Shown here piece after piece: positions 19,139 through 26,692 of a DNA stretch of 64,000 nucleotides. The stretch comes from Gammaproteobacteria bacterium RIFCSPHIGHO2_12_FULL_37_14 (lineage in GTDB: Bacteria; Pseudomonadota; Gammaproteobacteria; DSM-16500). Under the pieces are notes generated by a model. That model made no database searches and had not been told where the DNA came from. It saw nothing but the letters and a program-made list of their open reading frames with translations. The stretch is from contig MGXV01000086.1 of assembly GCA_001801485.1 (NCBI GenBank), positions 1-64,000 on the forward strand. The letters are read 5' to 3'. Numbering within the stretch: the first letter of the stretch is position 1; each line of letters opens with the position of its first letter. A program made the position numbers and the translations under genes.

Positions 19139-19926
19139 ATATTTTTAATTTCTACGAAATGAAAAAAAATGCGGAAAAAATTAGTATGGTAACTTGTTAT
19201 GATTATACTAGCGCACGTATTCTAGCTAAAACATCAGTTAATTGTTTATTAGTGGGCGATAGCGTGGCGATGACCATGCATGGTTACAAAGATACTTTGT
19301 CAGCAACTTTGGACATGATGTGCTTTCATACAAAAGCAGTCAGTCGTGGGGCAGAAAACAAATTTATTCTTGGTGATTTACCATTTTTATCTTATCGCAA
19401 ATCCTTAAGTAAAAATGTTTCAGCTGCCCAAGCGCTTATGCAAGCTGGTGCAAATGCCGTTAAACTCGAATGTGCTTCTGGTAATCTCGAGTTAATTAAA
19501 CATCTTACCGAATCAGGTATACCAGTGATGGGTCATATTGGATTGACACCACAATGTATCCATGTGTTAGGAGGATACAAAGTTCAAGGAAAATCACATG
19601 AAAGCGCAGCTCAATTAAAAGAAGATGCATGTCGATTGCAAGAAGCCGGTTGTTTTGGGTTGGTATTGGAATGTATTCCTGCTCTTTTAGCGCAAGATAT
19701 TACTCAATTATTATCGATACCTACCATTGGTATTGGCGCAGGACCATATACTGATGGACAAGTCCTCGTATTTCAAGATTTACTAGGATTAAATATGGAT
19801 TTTAAACCAAAGTTTGTTAAGCGATTTTTGGATGGAGATGAGCAATTCATTAAAGGAATTGAATCATATATTGCAGAAATTAAAAATGGAAATTTTCCAG
19901 AAAATGAACATTGCTACGAAGAATAA
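19135..19926 (+). CDS. panB: 3-methyl-2-oxobutanoate hydroxymethyltransferase
   Basis: Forms ketopantoate from 2-oxoisovalerate and methylene-tetrahydrofolate, the first committed step of pantothenate synthesis. The 263-residue protein carries the family motifs MVTCYDYTSARIL, LLVGDSVAMTMHGYKDT (metal-binding Asp), VMGHIGLTPQ and PTIGIGAGPYTDGQVLV. The ATG at 19135 has GAGGAG upstream and overlaps the stop of the PanG-like gene. Product (ketopantoate) and putative next enzyme (its reductase) are thus translationally coupled. panC and panD are not in the window. Confidence 0.97.
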   Translation: MNIFNFYEMKKNAEKISMVTCYDYTSARILAKTSVNCLLVGDSVAMTMHGYKDTLSATLDMMCFHTKAVSRGAENKFILGDLPFLSYRKSLSKNVSAAQALMQAGANAVKLECASGNLELIKHLTESGIPVMGHIGLTPQCIHVLGGYKVQGKSHESAAQLKEDACRLQEAGCFGLVLECIPALLAQDITQLLSIPTIGIGAGPYTDGQVLVFQDLLGLNMDFKPKFVKRFLDGDEQFIKGIESYIAEIKNGNFPENEHCYEE

Positions 19927-19958
19927 TGTTTATGACTAGCTAAGAGGGGAAGAATAAC

Positions 19959-20729
19959 ATGTTACTTTGTTTAGACATTGGTAATACGCATGTGTTAGGT
20001 GGAGTGTTTTCTAACGATAAAATAATTTTACGTTTTCGTTATGCTACCCAATTAATTGGTACGGCTGATCAATTCGGTATTTTTCTTATCCAAATATTGC
20101 AGACGAATAAAATTCAATCGGAAAACATTTCGGCGCTAGCAATTTCATCGGTTGTACCTAGCTATGATTATACTATTCGTCATATGATTTCACGTTATTT
20201 TGATGTTCCCTGTTTTGTGTTGCAAGCGGGTGTAAAAACAGGGCTTAATATTAAATATAAAAATCCTAATGAAGTAGGTGCAGATCGGATTGCTAATGCG
20301 ATTGGTGCTGTCGCCGAATTTCCAAATAAAAATATTATTATCGTGGATATGGGCACAGCAACGACAGTTTGTGTCATGACGAAGAAACGTGATTATCTTG
20401 GCGGAGCAATTTTGCCTGGTATGCGATTAGGAATGGAAGCCCTGAAAAATCATACTGCGAAATTAATGGCGGTGGATATCGAAATTCCACCTGACTATAT
20501 TGGACGCACCACACGTTCTAGCATCCAAACCGGTCTTTATTATGGTCAATTAGGTGCATTAAAAGAAATTATTACTGAATGTAAACGAGAAGCTTTTTTA
20601 AATGAAAATGCGGTGATTATTGGTACAGGTGGATTTTCCCAATTATTTAAAGATACACATTTATTTGATGTTATCTTACCAGATCTTGTTTTACATGGAC
20701 TCAATCAGGCATATTCCTATTCGTTGTAG
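19959..20729 (+). CDS. coaX: Type III pantothenate kinase
   Basis: Phosphorylates pantothenate, the first step from pantothenate to coenzyme A; the type III enzyme is not feedback-inhibited by CoA. The 256 residues are normal length. Motifs of the acetate/sugar kinase fold are visible: LCLDIGNTHVLGGVF at the start, NEVGADRIANAIGA around residue 105, IIVDMGTATTVCV around 127 and GGAILPGMRLGMEAL. GAGGGG precedes the ATG. It follows panB by 32 bp on the same strand, making a pantothenate-to-CoA operon, and ends convergent with an orphan gene. Confidence 0.96.
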   Translation: MLLCLDIGNTHVLGGVFSNDKIILRFRYATQLIGTADQFGIFLIQILQTNKIQSENISALAISSVVPSYDYTIRHMISRYFDVPCFVLQAGVKTGLNIKYKNPNEVGADRIANAIGAVAEFPNKNIIIVDMGTATTVCVMTKKRDYLGGAILPGMRLGMEALKNHTAKLMAVDIEIPPDYIGRTTRSSIQTGLYYGQLGALKEIITECKREAFLNENAVIIGTGGFSQLFKDTHLFDVILPDLVLHGLNQAYSYSL

Positions 20730-20757
20730 AGTAAAACAGAATCATTGATTTTAGTTG

Positions 20758-21459
20758 TTAAGGTTTATGTGGTTTGACCAGGGTTATTGTTAGGCTGGTT
20801 TGAAGTTCTTTCGCTTTCAATCCAACTTGTTCATTTATATCGGGTGATTCAAATAATCCGAATAGGCGATTAGATTTTTTTGGTGCCGTATCAACTATCT
20901 CTGAAAGTTTGTTAATTACATAGATATTAATTTTTTTTATTTGTTCGTCATCGACTTGTTTTTTTTGCAAAGCAAGCGAGAGCGCATCTTGAATATATTT
21001 GTCAAGTCCACCCACGATTTGTTTAATGGCAGGCTTTATATCGGACTGGTATTTGATTTGGTAGGTAAGTTTGTATAATTCTCGAGCAATCATTAATAGA
21101 GGTTCAAATTGTTTTCTGATTCCCTTTAATTCGTCATTTAATTCGTCATGTAACTCTTTGGCTTTTAATGCAATTTCCACATGATTTTGAGATTGTGCAT
21201 CTTGATTTATATGGGATAGTTTATTAACGATTTGATTTTTTATTTTTTTTATTTGTTCCGCATCCATTTTCTTTTCACCGAAACAATGTAAGAATTCATC
21301 CTGAATATACTTATCAAGGTCAGCCGCCGCCCTGCGAACTGTAGTCGGTGCATTATGTTGCTGCTTTATAAATTTATTCAATTCCCGACCCATCTTTAGT
21401 AGTGGAGAAAATTGTTTTCTGATTTCATCGAAAATTGGATCCGGTTTCACATCTTTCAT
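20758..21459 (-). CDS. Unrecognised helical protein with a tandem internal duplication
   Basis: 233 residues, almost entirely predicted helix, made of two related halves of ~110 residues. Half 1 has IRKQFSPLLKMGRELNKF, LDKYIQDEF and DAEQIKKIKNQIVNKLS; half 2 has IRKQFEPLLMIARELYKL, LDKYIQDAL and DDEQIKKINIYVINKLS. Each half ends in a LKAKEL motif. There is no signal peptide or membrane segment. I do not recognise the family and assign no function. It lies between coaX (convergent) and an F-box gene (divergent), among other orphans. The start at 21459 follows an AGGGT-like site. Confidence 0.6.
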   Translation of the reverse strand: MKDVKPDPIFDEIRKQFSPLLKMGRELNKFIKQQHNAPTTVRRAAADLDKYIQDEFLHCFGEKKMDAEQIKKIKNQIVNKLSHINQDAQSQNHVEIALKAKELHDELNDELKGIRKQFEPLLMIARELYKLTYQIKYQSDIKPAIKQIVGGLDKYIQDALSLALQKKQVDDEQIKKINIYVINKLSEIVDTAPKKSNRLFGLFESPDINEQVGLKAKELQTSLTITLVKPHKP

Positions 21460-21639
21460 GCCACCCTCGTTAATTATTAATATGTTTTAAGTATAGTATG
21501 AAAAATATAATATCATCAGGAGATTAAGGTAACATGATGGTTTTATTAAGATTTTATTAAAGATTAGACTTTGTTTTTATTTGTTGGTAAAGTCCAGCAC
21601 AAAAGTAACGAGGGTAGCGTCTTGAAAAGAAGAAACGCA

Positions 21640-22443
21640 ATGCCACATGGTCTTTTGATGTTTAGTGAAAGACCGGAAAGAAAATTATTTTTAAATCAGT
21701 TGCCCGATGAAATCCTCGTGCGGATAGGCGATTATCTTACAGAGCGCGAATATAAAAAATTATCGCTGACCTGTCATCAGTTTTATAATTTTATCCATCA
21801 ATTCTATTTCAATTCAACTTACGGAAAACTTATTTCCTTAATAGAATATATGAATGAACAATTAAGCCAATTAATGAAAAACATTTCGACATATAAAGCG
21901 AGCCAACATATTTCAATATGTAATTTTAGAAGATTGAATCGAGATGAAAGAGTTCGATTGTTTTTTCTAACTGCTTCCTTTTTGTCTGGAGCGCGTGGTT
22001 TTATTAATCTTGCAAGGCATGTCATTTCATTAGAATTATCCATGGTATTATCTGTTATCTTATATGCATGTCTGATGAAGTCGTGTTTGGATGGGCTTAA
22101 TTCGAATTTGTCTGAATCATTTATTGATGAAGATACCAAGCGACAGTTGGCAATATTATTTAGCCGCGATTCTTTGTTATCAAGGTTAGATTCATCTGTT
22201 TTGTCACATATAAATCCTACCTACGCTGAAGTTAATCAATCACTTGACGATAATCTTAAATATTTTAATGATGCATTTTGTGCATTTGAAAAATTTCATC
22301 GAAGTCTTATCGGAAAAAATATTACAATGCTTGATCTTAACGAAATGAATAATATTCTGTCGCAAGAGATTTTGACAAAAATAATTGATAAATGGAATAC
22401 AAAACAAGTAGATGCTGATTATAAAATTTGTTATAAAAAATAA
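21640..22443 (+). CDS. F-box protein; putative host-directed substrate adaptor
   Basis: A ~267-residue protein with an F-box near the N terminus (about 18-51): NQLPDEILVRIGDYLTER, then KLSLTCHQFYNF, matching the LP--il--I--yL----l--ls-vc--f pattern. F-boxes bind Skp1 in eukaryotic SCF ubiquitin ligases and have no known bacterial partner, so action in a host cell is inferred, as for Legionella AnkB/LegU1. The rest lacks ankyrin or leucine-rich repeats; two hydrophobic stretches lie around residues 108-150. The start is uncertain: ATG at 21640 with AAGAAG upstream is preferred; TTG at 21619 (GAGGG upstream) and TTG at 21571 remain possible. Confidence 0.7.
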   Translation: MPHGLLMFSERPERKLFLNQLPDEILVRIGDYLTEREYKKLSLTCHQFYNFIHQFYFNSTYGKLISLIEYMNEQLSQLMKNISTYKASQHISICNFRRLNRDERVRLFFLTASFLSGARGFINLARHVISLELSMVLSVILYACLMKSCLDGLNSNLSESFIDEDTKRQLAILFSRDSLLSRLDSSVLSHINPTYAEVNQSLDDNLKYFNDAFCAFEKFHRSLIGKNITMLDLNEMNNILSQEILTKIIDKWNTKQVDADYKICYKK

Positions 22444-22471
22444 TCCGACTGCTATTGAAGAAATAATCATA

Positions 22472-23023
22472 TTAACGGCTGGATGGCTTAGTGTAACCTG
22501 ACAAAATTTTCAGCACTGCTTCATTAGCACCTTGCGAAGCTGATCTTGTAGATAAAACGACATTTTCAGTATCTTTTCTACTTAAATTTAAAGCCTGTGC
22601 CAATTCTGCTGGTAATCCTAGCTTTACAAAAAAACCAGCTATAGCACCTTGGTAATGCGCCTCATCTAATTTGGATAAAAATGATTTCATCTGATTGCTT
22701 AATTCGGCTAGCTCATTTGGAGTTATTTCTTTATTCGAGAAATGTTTATTTAATTGCTCGGTTAATGCTTTTAAAAGTAAAGGCTGAAATTTGAATTTTA
22801 CTCCATCAATATCAGTGGTTGTATGGATCCAATAATATTCAAAACCATCCCTTTCTTCTTCTACAGTGATCGTAAAGTTCATATAGTCTTGTGGTTCATA
22901 TGGATTGATTCGATGACGTATAAATGGTGGAGTAAAGGTAGGGTCTACATTTTTACATTGGTAGTGGTAATCTGAAGTACCAGATGGATATATTGTACGC
23001 AATATTTGGATATGAATTCTCAT
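22472..23023 (-). CDS. Unrecognised 183-residue protein
   Basis: The frame is solid, with AGAGGAAA before the ATG at 23023. The N-terminal ~75 residues are rich in Tyr, His, Pro and beta-prone stretches (FTITVEEERDGFEYYWIHTT); the remainder is helical (LLKALTEQLNKHF, ELAELSNQMKSFLSKL) with Ser/Lys at the end. There is no signal peptide or transmembrane helix. I know no family for it. It faces the F-box gene convergently (28 bp) and belongs to the orphan stretch upstream of ssrA. A secreted effector is possible but unsupported beyond its location. Confidence 0.55.
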   Translation of the reverse strand: MRIHIQILRTIYPSGTSDYHYQCKNVDPTFTPPFIRHRINPYEPQDYMNFTITVEEERDGFEYYWIHTTTDIDGVKFKFQPLLLKALTEQLNKHFSNKEITPNELAELSNQMKSFLSKLDEAHYQGAIAGFFVKLGLPAELAQALNLSRKDTENVVLSTRSASQGANEAVLKILSGYTKPSSR

Positions 23024-23163
23024 TTTAATTTCCTCTCTTGCTGACGCATATTGTCCTAATCAGTTTTATTTTTCAACATTAATAAATTAATAAAACCGTA
23101 GATCTGGTGATGTCTGGGAATTGGATTGCGGCATTGATTTTTACTCCAATTTAACAGCTTTTT

Positions 23164-23219
23164 ACGACATTCTTATGACAATCTTACGACATGGTTACGA
23201 CATATCTTGCGACATTGTT
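23164..23219. repeat. 11-bp tandem repeat, five degenerate copies
   Basis: Consecutive units TTACGACATTC, TTATGACAATC, TTACGACATGG, TTACGACATAT and, after one extra base, TTGCGACATTG share the core TTACGACAT. The 11-bp period is close to one helical turn, so the cores face the same side of the DNA. It lies ~105 bp beyond the 3' end of ssrA, between the orphan gene ending the accessory stretch and the ssrA terminator. Function unknown. Confidence 0.7.
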
Positions 23220-23282
23220 AAGATATAGGGCGGCGATTTTGTGAACCCGCTACGCGGCTTGCAATTCCCACTATCTTCTGAA

Positions 23283-23314
23283 TATAAAAAAAGCCAGTAA
23301 AACTGGCTTTTTTT
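23283..23314 (-). terminator. Rho-independent terminator of ssrA
   Basis: On the minus strand GCCAGT-TTT-ACTGGC is followed by a run of seven T. It starts 16 bases after the tmRNA 3' end. A-rich DNA on the other flank makes it potentially bidirectional. Confidence 0.9.
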
Positions 23315-23322
23315 ATATTCAG

Positions 23323-23735
23323 TGGAGGCGGCGGGAATTGAACCCGCGTCCGCAAATTCTCTACTCTTGGGTCTACATGTGTATCCAATCATTTAATTTA
23401 ACTATTTCACCTCCGATTGGCAGGATGTCAAAATAGCGATCCCTCATTTGATTTAATGGTTTGATCTTGGGCAGATCATTCCACGAGCTTGTATCATATG
23501 ACCACCCTTGTATGCTTTGCAGTATACATCCGATCGTACAAGCACAATCGGTGGATGGCGCTATGCCGTTTTTTAGGCGGCGATTGCTACCTCTTCATTT
23601 ACGAAGTGAGTATCATTAGCGACGTTGCGTTTTTTATTGGCAACTATTTGTTTTGTAACATTTTTTACGAGGGTAGTTACATCCTCGACATGCACCTTAA
23701 GCTTCGTAATCCACGTCGAAACCAGGTCGCCCCCC
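23323..23735 (-). ncRNA. ssrA: Transfer-messenger RNA (tmRNA)
   Basis: Rescues ribosomes stalled on broken mRNA and tags the nascent peptide for proteolysis. The 5' end (minus strand) reads GGGGGCGACCTGGTTTCGACG; its first seven bases pair with CGCCTCC at the 3' end, which follows a T-arm reading GGTTCAATTCCCGCC. The terminal CCA is not fully encoded. The tag reading frame (23573-23620) starts at GCT after the usual CGTC context and encodes ANDTHFVNEEVAIAA then TAA, ending in the expected small hydrophobic degron. A -10-like TATACT lies just upstream (23743-23748). Length ~413 nt is slightly long. arfB is divergent and smpB is 1.6 kb away. Ends are estimated to within a few bases. Confidence 0.95.
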
Positions 23736-23832
23736 ATCTACAAGTATAATAGAATAAAAGCGTTAAAGACTGGATAGTATTCACTTTGGTGAGGAATATC
23801 AAGAGGTAGGCACAAAACAAGGTGGTCCAACC

Positions 23833-24255
23833 ATGATAAAAATTATATCTGGTTTCGAAATCCAAGAATCAGAGATTAAGCTTGCTTATATTAGGGCACC
23901 AGGGCCGGGTGGTCAGAATGTTAATAAAGTAGCAACAGCAGCACAACTACGTTTTAACATTCTTCAATCTTCCTCTATACCGGATACTATTCGGATGCGA
24001 TTACTCCTTTTGTTAAGACATAAAATAACCAATGCGGGTGAAATAATTATTAAAGCTAATCGCTTTCGTACCCAAGAGCGCAATAAACAAGATGCATTAA
24101 AACGTTTAGTTATATTGTTAAGGCAGGCCGCTATTCTACCTAAAAAGCGTCATCAAACCAAACCAACGTTAGCCTCCATTCAGCGGCGAATGAATCACAA
24201 AAAAGCACAAGCTAACAAAAAATTATTGCGCCGTAAAAGTAAAAATAGTGAATGA
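23833..24255 (+). CDS. arfB: Alternative ribosome-rescue factor B (peptidyl-tRNA hydrolase)
   Basis: Hydrolyses peptidyl-tRNA on stalled ribosomes independently of tmRNA. The 140-residue protein matches ArfB/YaeJ: a single class-I release-factor catalytic domain with the GGQ motif at 26-28 (RAPGPGGQNVNKV), no codon-recognition domain, and a C-terminal tail dense in Lys/Arg (KKAQANKKLLRRK) that probes the empty mRNA channel. AAGGTGG lies before the ATG. It is divergent from ssrA by ~97 bp, so the two alternative rescue pathways sit back to back. Confidence 0.93.
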   Translation: MIKIISGFEIQESEIKLAYIRAPGPGGQNVNKVATAAQLRFNILQSSSIPDTIRMRLLLLLRHKITNAGEIIIKANRFRTQERNKQDALKRLVILLRQAAILPKKRHQTKPTLASIQRRMNHKKAQANKKLLRRKSKNSE

Positions 24256-24351
24256 TTTAAAATTCTAAATATAATTATGTAACAATGCACTTGTTTTTAT
24301 TTGTTGATCATATAAACTCCGCAGCAAGCTGTTTAATAAAAGAGGAATCCT

Positions 24352-25299
24352 ATGAATATAAGGACTGCAAAAGATATATCAACACATCTAAGAAAAACTC
24401 CCGATATTATACAAGTAGCAAATAATGTTGCAGCAATGTTAAGCAAACAGTCCAATTCTTTTACTCCAAATGAATTATTGGAAATAGGATTGTCACGTGT
24501 AGAAGCGGGCAAAGATTATAAAAAAAATGATTTTTTTGACCAAGCATTGAGAATAGCTGCTACCTCACAAATCATTGCGGAATGCTATTTCGGTATAGCT
24601 GTTACTGCCCGAGAATTAAAAGAACTGAATAAAGCCTCTACCTATTTTAATTTAGCTCTTGATGAATGTGAAAAATTCAAATTAGAGGATGAAGAAGAAT
24701 ACTTAAGAATTAAAAGCAATGTTCTAAAAAATCGAGGAATTTATTATTTGGTACAAAGAGACAATCAGCAAGCTGCTGAAGATTTTAATCAAAGTATTTT
24801 TGTTGCGCAACAATCGCCGAGCAAATTGCGAGGTTTTATTCCAAGTGCAACGGCTTATTATGCGCTAGCGCTGTGTAAAACTGGTCGATATAGTGAGGGA
24901 TTTTGGCAGTTTGAAATTGCTGATCAATTGTATTGTGAATATCCAAAAGCAGAAAGATTAGTTTCTATGGATTATGCTTCATTTTTTGTTCTTAAGGGAC
25001 GTGTTTACCTGGAATTGAATTGGTTAGAAAAGGCAATCAAAGTATTAGAGAAAGGATATCAATTACGCTTCGATAATTTGCAAACAGAAAAAAACGCATA
25101 TAAAATTATTGGCGACGATTACGTGCCGAGCCGAATGGGTGCAGTGAAAGGATTGCTCGAAGAGGCGAGGAAAAAATTAGTTGAAAAAACCACCAAACCG
25201 CTCTCAAGAAAAGCAACTCAAGCATTATTTCGACCTTCGCCTAAGCTTGATATTTTATCTGACCTTCCATCTAACATTATTTATCACGTTGGCTGTTGA
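24352..25299 (+). CDS. TPR-like helical repeat protein, function unknown
   Basis: 315 residues. The central part has helix pairs with tetratricopeptide spacing: AECYFGIAVTARELKELNKA, YLVQRDNQQAAEDFNQSIFV, ATAYYALALCKTGRYSEGF, and a VYLELNWLEKAIKVLEKGY unit. There is no signal peptide or membrane helix, so it is probably a cytoplasmic or secreted scaffold that binds partner proteins. AGAGGAAT lies before the ATG at 24352. It stands alone between arfB and the convergent smpB and ends near copy A of the dispersed repeat and a strong terminator. TPR proteins of this size occur among Legionellales effectors, but also as ordinary housekeeping proteins; I cannot choose. Confidence 0.65.
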   Translation: MNIRTAKDISTHLRKTPDIIQVANNVAAMLSKQSNSFTPNELLEIGLSRVEAGKDYKKNDFFDQALRIAATSQIIAECYFGIAVTARELKELNKASTYFNLALDECEKFKLEDEEEYLRIKSNVLKNRGIYYLVQRDNQQAAEDFNQSIFVAQQSPSKLRGFIPSATAYYALALCKTGRYSEGFWQFEIADQLYCEYPKAERLVSMDYASFFVLKGRVYLELNWLEKAIKVLEKGYQLRFDNLQTEKNAYKIIGDDYVPSRMGAVKGLLEEARKKLVEKTTKPLSRKATQALFRPSPKLDILSDLPSNIIYHVGC

Positions 25300-25317
25300 T
25301 AAACGCTAGAGGCAATA

Positions 25318-25352
25318 GATGAGCGTTGTTAGTGAGGGCGTGAACGTTTGCG
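25318..25352 (+). repeat. Dispersed intergenic repeat, copy A
   Basis: Contains GTTGTTAGTGAGGGCGTG followed by AACGTTTGCG. It matches copy B (38883-38918) and, more weakly, copy C (40735-40768). It sits between the TPR-like gene and the terminator, next to smpB. Confidence 0.65.
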
Positions 25353-25359
25353 ATTAATT

Positions 25360-25390
25360 GCTAGGGAGTAGAATAGTCCCCTAGCGTTTT
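25360..25390 (+). terminator. Rho-independent terminator of the TPR-like gene
   Basis: GCTAGGG and CCCTAGC form a 7-bp stem around a 12-base loop, followed by GTTTTAATTT. The stem overlaps the stop codon of the convergent smpB gene. Confidence 0.75.
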
Positions 25391-25851
25391 AATTTAAATA
25401 AGCGTTGTTTTTCGCGTTGCCAATCACGTTCTTTTTCAGTGGCACGTTTGTCGTGTGCTTTTTTACCTTTTGCTAGACCAATTTCAAGTATAACTCGATT
25501 ATTTTTCCAGTAGAGATTAAGCGGAACGACAGTATACCCTCGACGTTCGACATTACCTAGTAGCTTATTCAGTTCGCGTTGATGCAATAGTAATTTTCTA
25601 GAACGTTGTGGTTCAGGCGTAATGTGAGTGGAAGCGGTTTTTAATGGAGTAATTGAAGCGCCAAAAAGCCAAGCTTCACCGCGTTTTAATAAGATATAGC
25701 CTTGATCAAGCTGAATGTGCCCAGCGCGTAGACTTTTTATCTCCCAACCTTGTAAAACCAATCCGGCTTCAAAGCGATCTTCGATAAAATAGTCGTGTAG
25801 AACTTTGCGATTGACAGCAATCTTTGTATTTGGGTTTTGTGTTTGTTTCAT
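25381..25851 (-). CDS. smpB: SsrA-binding protein
   Basis: Binds tmRNA and delivers it to stalled ribosomes, mimicking the missing codon-anticodon pair. The 156-residue protein is typical: [66 protein letters not shown], and a basic tail [14 protein letters not shown] that enters the mRNA channel. It is 1.6 kb from ssrA, with arfB and a TPR-like gene between. It is divergent from ratA, as in many gammaproteobacteria. Confidence 0.97.
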   Translation of the reverse strand: MKQTQNPNTKIAVNRKVLHDYFIEDRFEAGLVLQGWEIKSLRAGHIQLDQGYILLKRGEAWLFGASITPLKTASTHITPEPQRSRKLLLHQRELNKLLGNVERRGYTVVPLNLYWKNNRVILEIGLAKGKKAHDKRATEKERDWQREKQRLFKLKR

Positions 25852-25952
25852 GTTGCGCAGTATAATGGCAAATCTTAGAATTGGGAACCCAGTTCATTGA
25901 TTTTCTTGATGGGTACACAATGTTCAATGATACACTTTTCGACTGTAGGCGC

Positions 25953-26396
25953 ATGATGTATACATTAAATAGAAATGCTCTTGTTCCTTATTCAACACGT
26001 CAAATGTTTGAATTAGTAAATAATATTGAAGATTACCCACGATTTTTACCCTGGTGTCAGCAAAGTCAAGTGATTAGCCGTACAGATACTGAAGTGATAG
26101 CAGAACTGATTGTCGCTTGGAAAGGCATTCATAAAAGTTTCACTACGAGAAATTCTCTTTATCCTTATATACGCATGGATATGAATCTCATCCAAGGACC
26201 TTTGCAGCATATGGAAGGAATTTGGGGTTTTCATGCATTGAATGAGCATGCTTGTAAGGTTAGTTTAGATTTAGAATTTGAATTTACTGGAAGCTTTATA
26301 GATCGATTTTTTCAACCCATCTTTCAACAAATTGCTAATACCTTAGTGGATGCATTTTGTAAGCGTGCAGCAGAGATTTATGGCAATGCACCCTAA
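25953..26396 (+). CDS. ratA: START/Coq10-domain protein RatA
   Basis: A ~147-residue polyketide-cyclase/START-fold protein. Hallmarks are ALVPYSTRQMFELVNNIEDYPRFLPWC near the N terminus and a long C-terminal helix ending FCKRAAEIYG. In E. coli RatA was described as inhibiting 70S association; the wider family binds ubiquinone (Coq10), so the role here is uncertain. The longer upstream frame is unlikely; paired ATGs at 25953/25956 follow GTAGGCG. It lies divergent from smpB and overlaps the rnfH start, the standard smpB-ratA-rnfH arrangement. Confidence 0.92.
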   Translation: MMYTLNRNALVPYSTRQMFELVNNIEDYPRFLPWCQQSQVISRTDTEVIAELIVAWKGIHKSFTTRNSLYPYIRMDMNLIQGPLQHMEGIWGFHALNEHACKVSLDLEFEFTGSFIDRFFQPIFQQIANTLVDAFCKRAAEIYGNAP

Positions 26397-26682
26397 TTTA
26401 ATCACAATCGAAGTGGCATACGCAAAACCAGACCAACAACCTATCATCGAAGTATCAGTGCCAGCAGATAGCACGATTGAACATGCAATTCAATGCTCAG
26501 GAATTTTATTACTTTTTCCAGAGATTGATTTAAATCAACAAGCAGTCGGGATTTTTGGTAAACAAATGCAACTAAGTGATCGTGTTCATGAAGGTGATCG
26601 AGTAGAAATATATCGGTCATTACTATTTGATCCCAAGGAGTTACGACGAATTCGAGATAAACGCCATGGTACTAAGCGATAA
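26380..26682 (+). CDS. rnfH: RnfH family protein (RatB)
   Basis: A ~100-residue ubiquitin-like-fold (ThiS/beta-grasp type) protein of the UPF0125/RnfH family: ITIEVAYAKPDQQPIIEVSVP at the start, LNQQAVGIFGKQMQL and VHEGDRVEIYRSLLFDPKELRR at the end. Its role is not well defined; it accompanies ratA in most gammaproteobacteria. The start is ATG at 26380 or 26386, overlapping the end of ratA, which implies translational coupling. It is convergent with bamE. Confidence 0.92.
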   Translation: MAMHPNLITIEVAYAKPDQQPIIEVSVPADSTIEHAIQCSGILLLFPEIDLNQQAVGIFGKQMQLSDRVHEGDRVEIYRSLLFDPKELRRIRDKRHGTKR

Positions 26683-26692
26683 TCATTATTTT

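Larger units (their letters stand above)
23024..23322. other. Gene-free 299-bp gap downstream of ssrA
   Basis: No credible gene. It contains the 11-bp tandem repeat (23164-23219), a short stretch resembling the ssrA 3' end (23229-23250), and the ssrA terminator. Open frames crossing it run antisense through the tmRNA and are spurious. Confidence 0.6.

Noticed and set aside
21460..21570. PmrA-type box upstream of the F-box gene
   Set aside because: TTAAT motifs occur (around 21470), but their spacing does not fit the tandem consensus and they are common in AT-rich DNA.
23489..23749. 86-residue open frame on the plus strand
   Set aside because: It is antisense to the tmRNA, including the tag region and 5' end, so ssrA explains the sequence.
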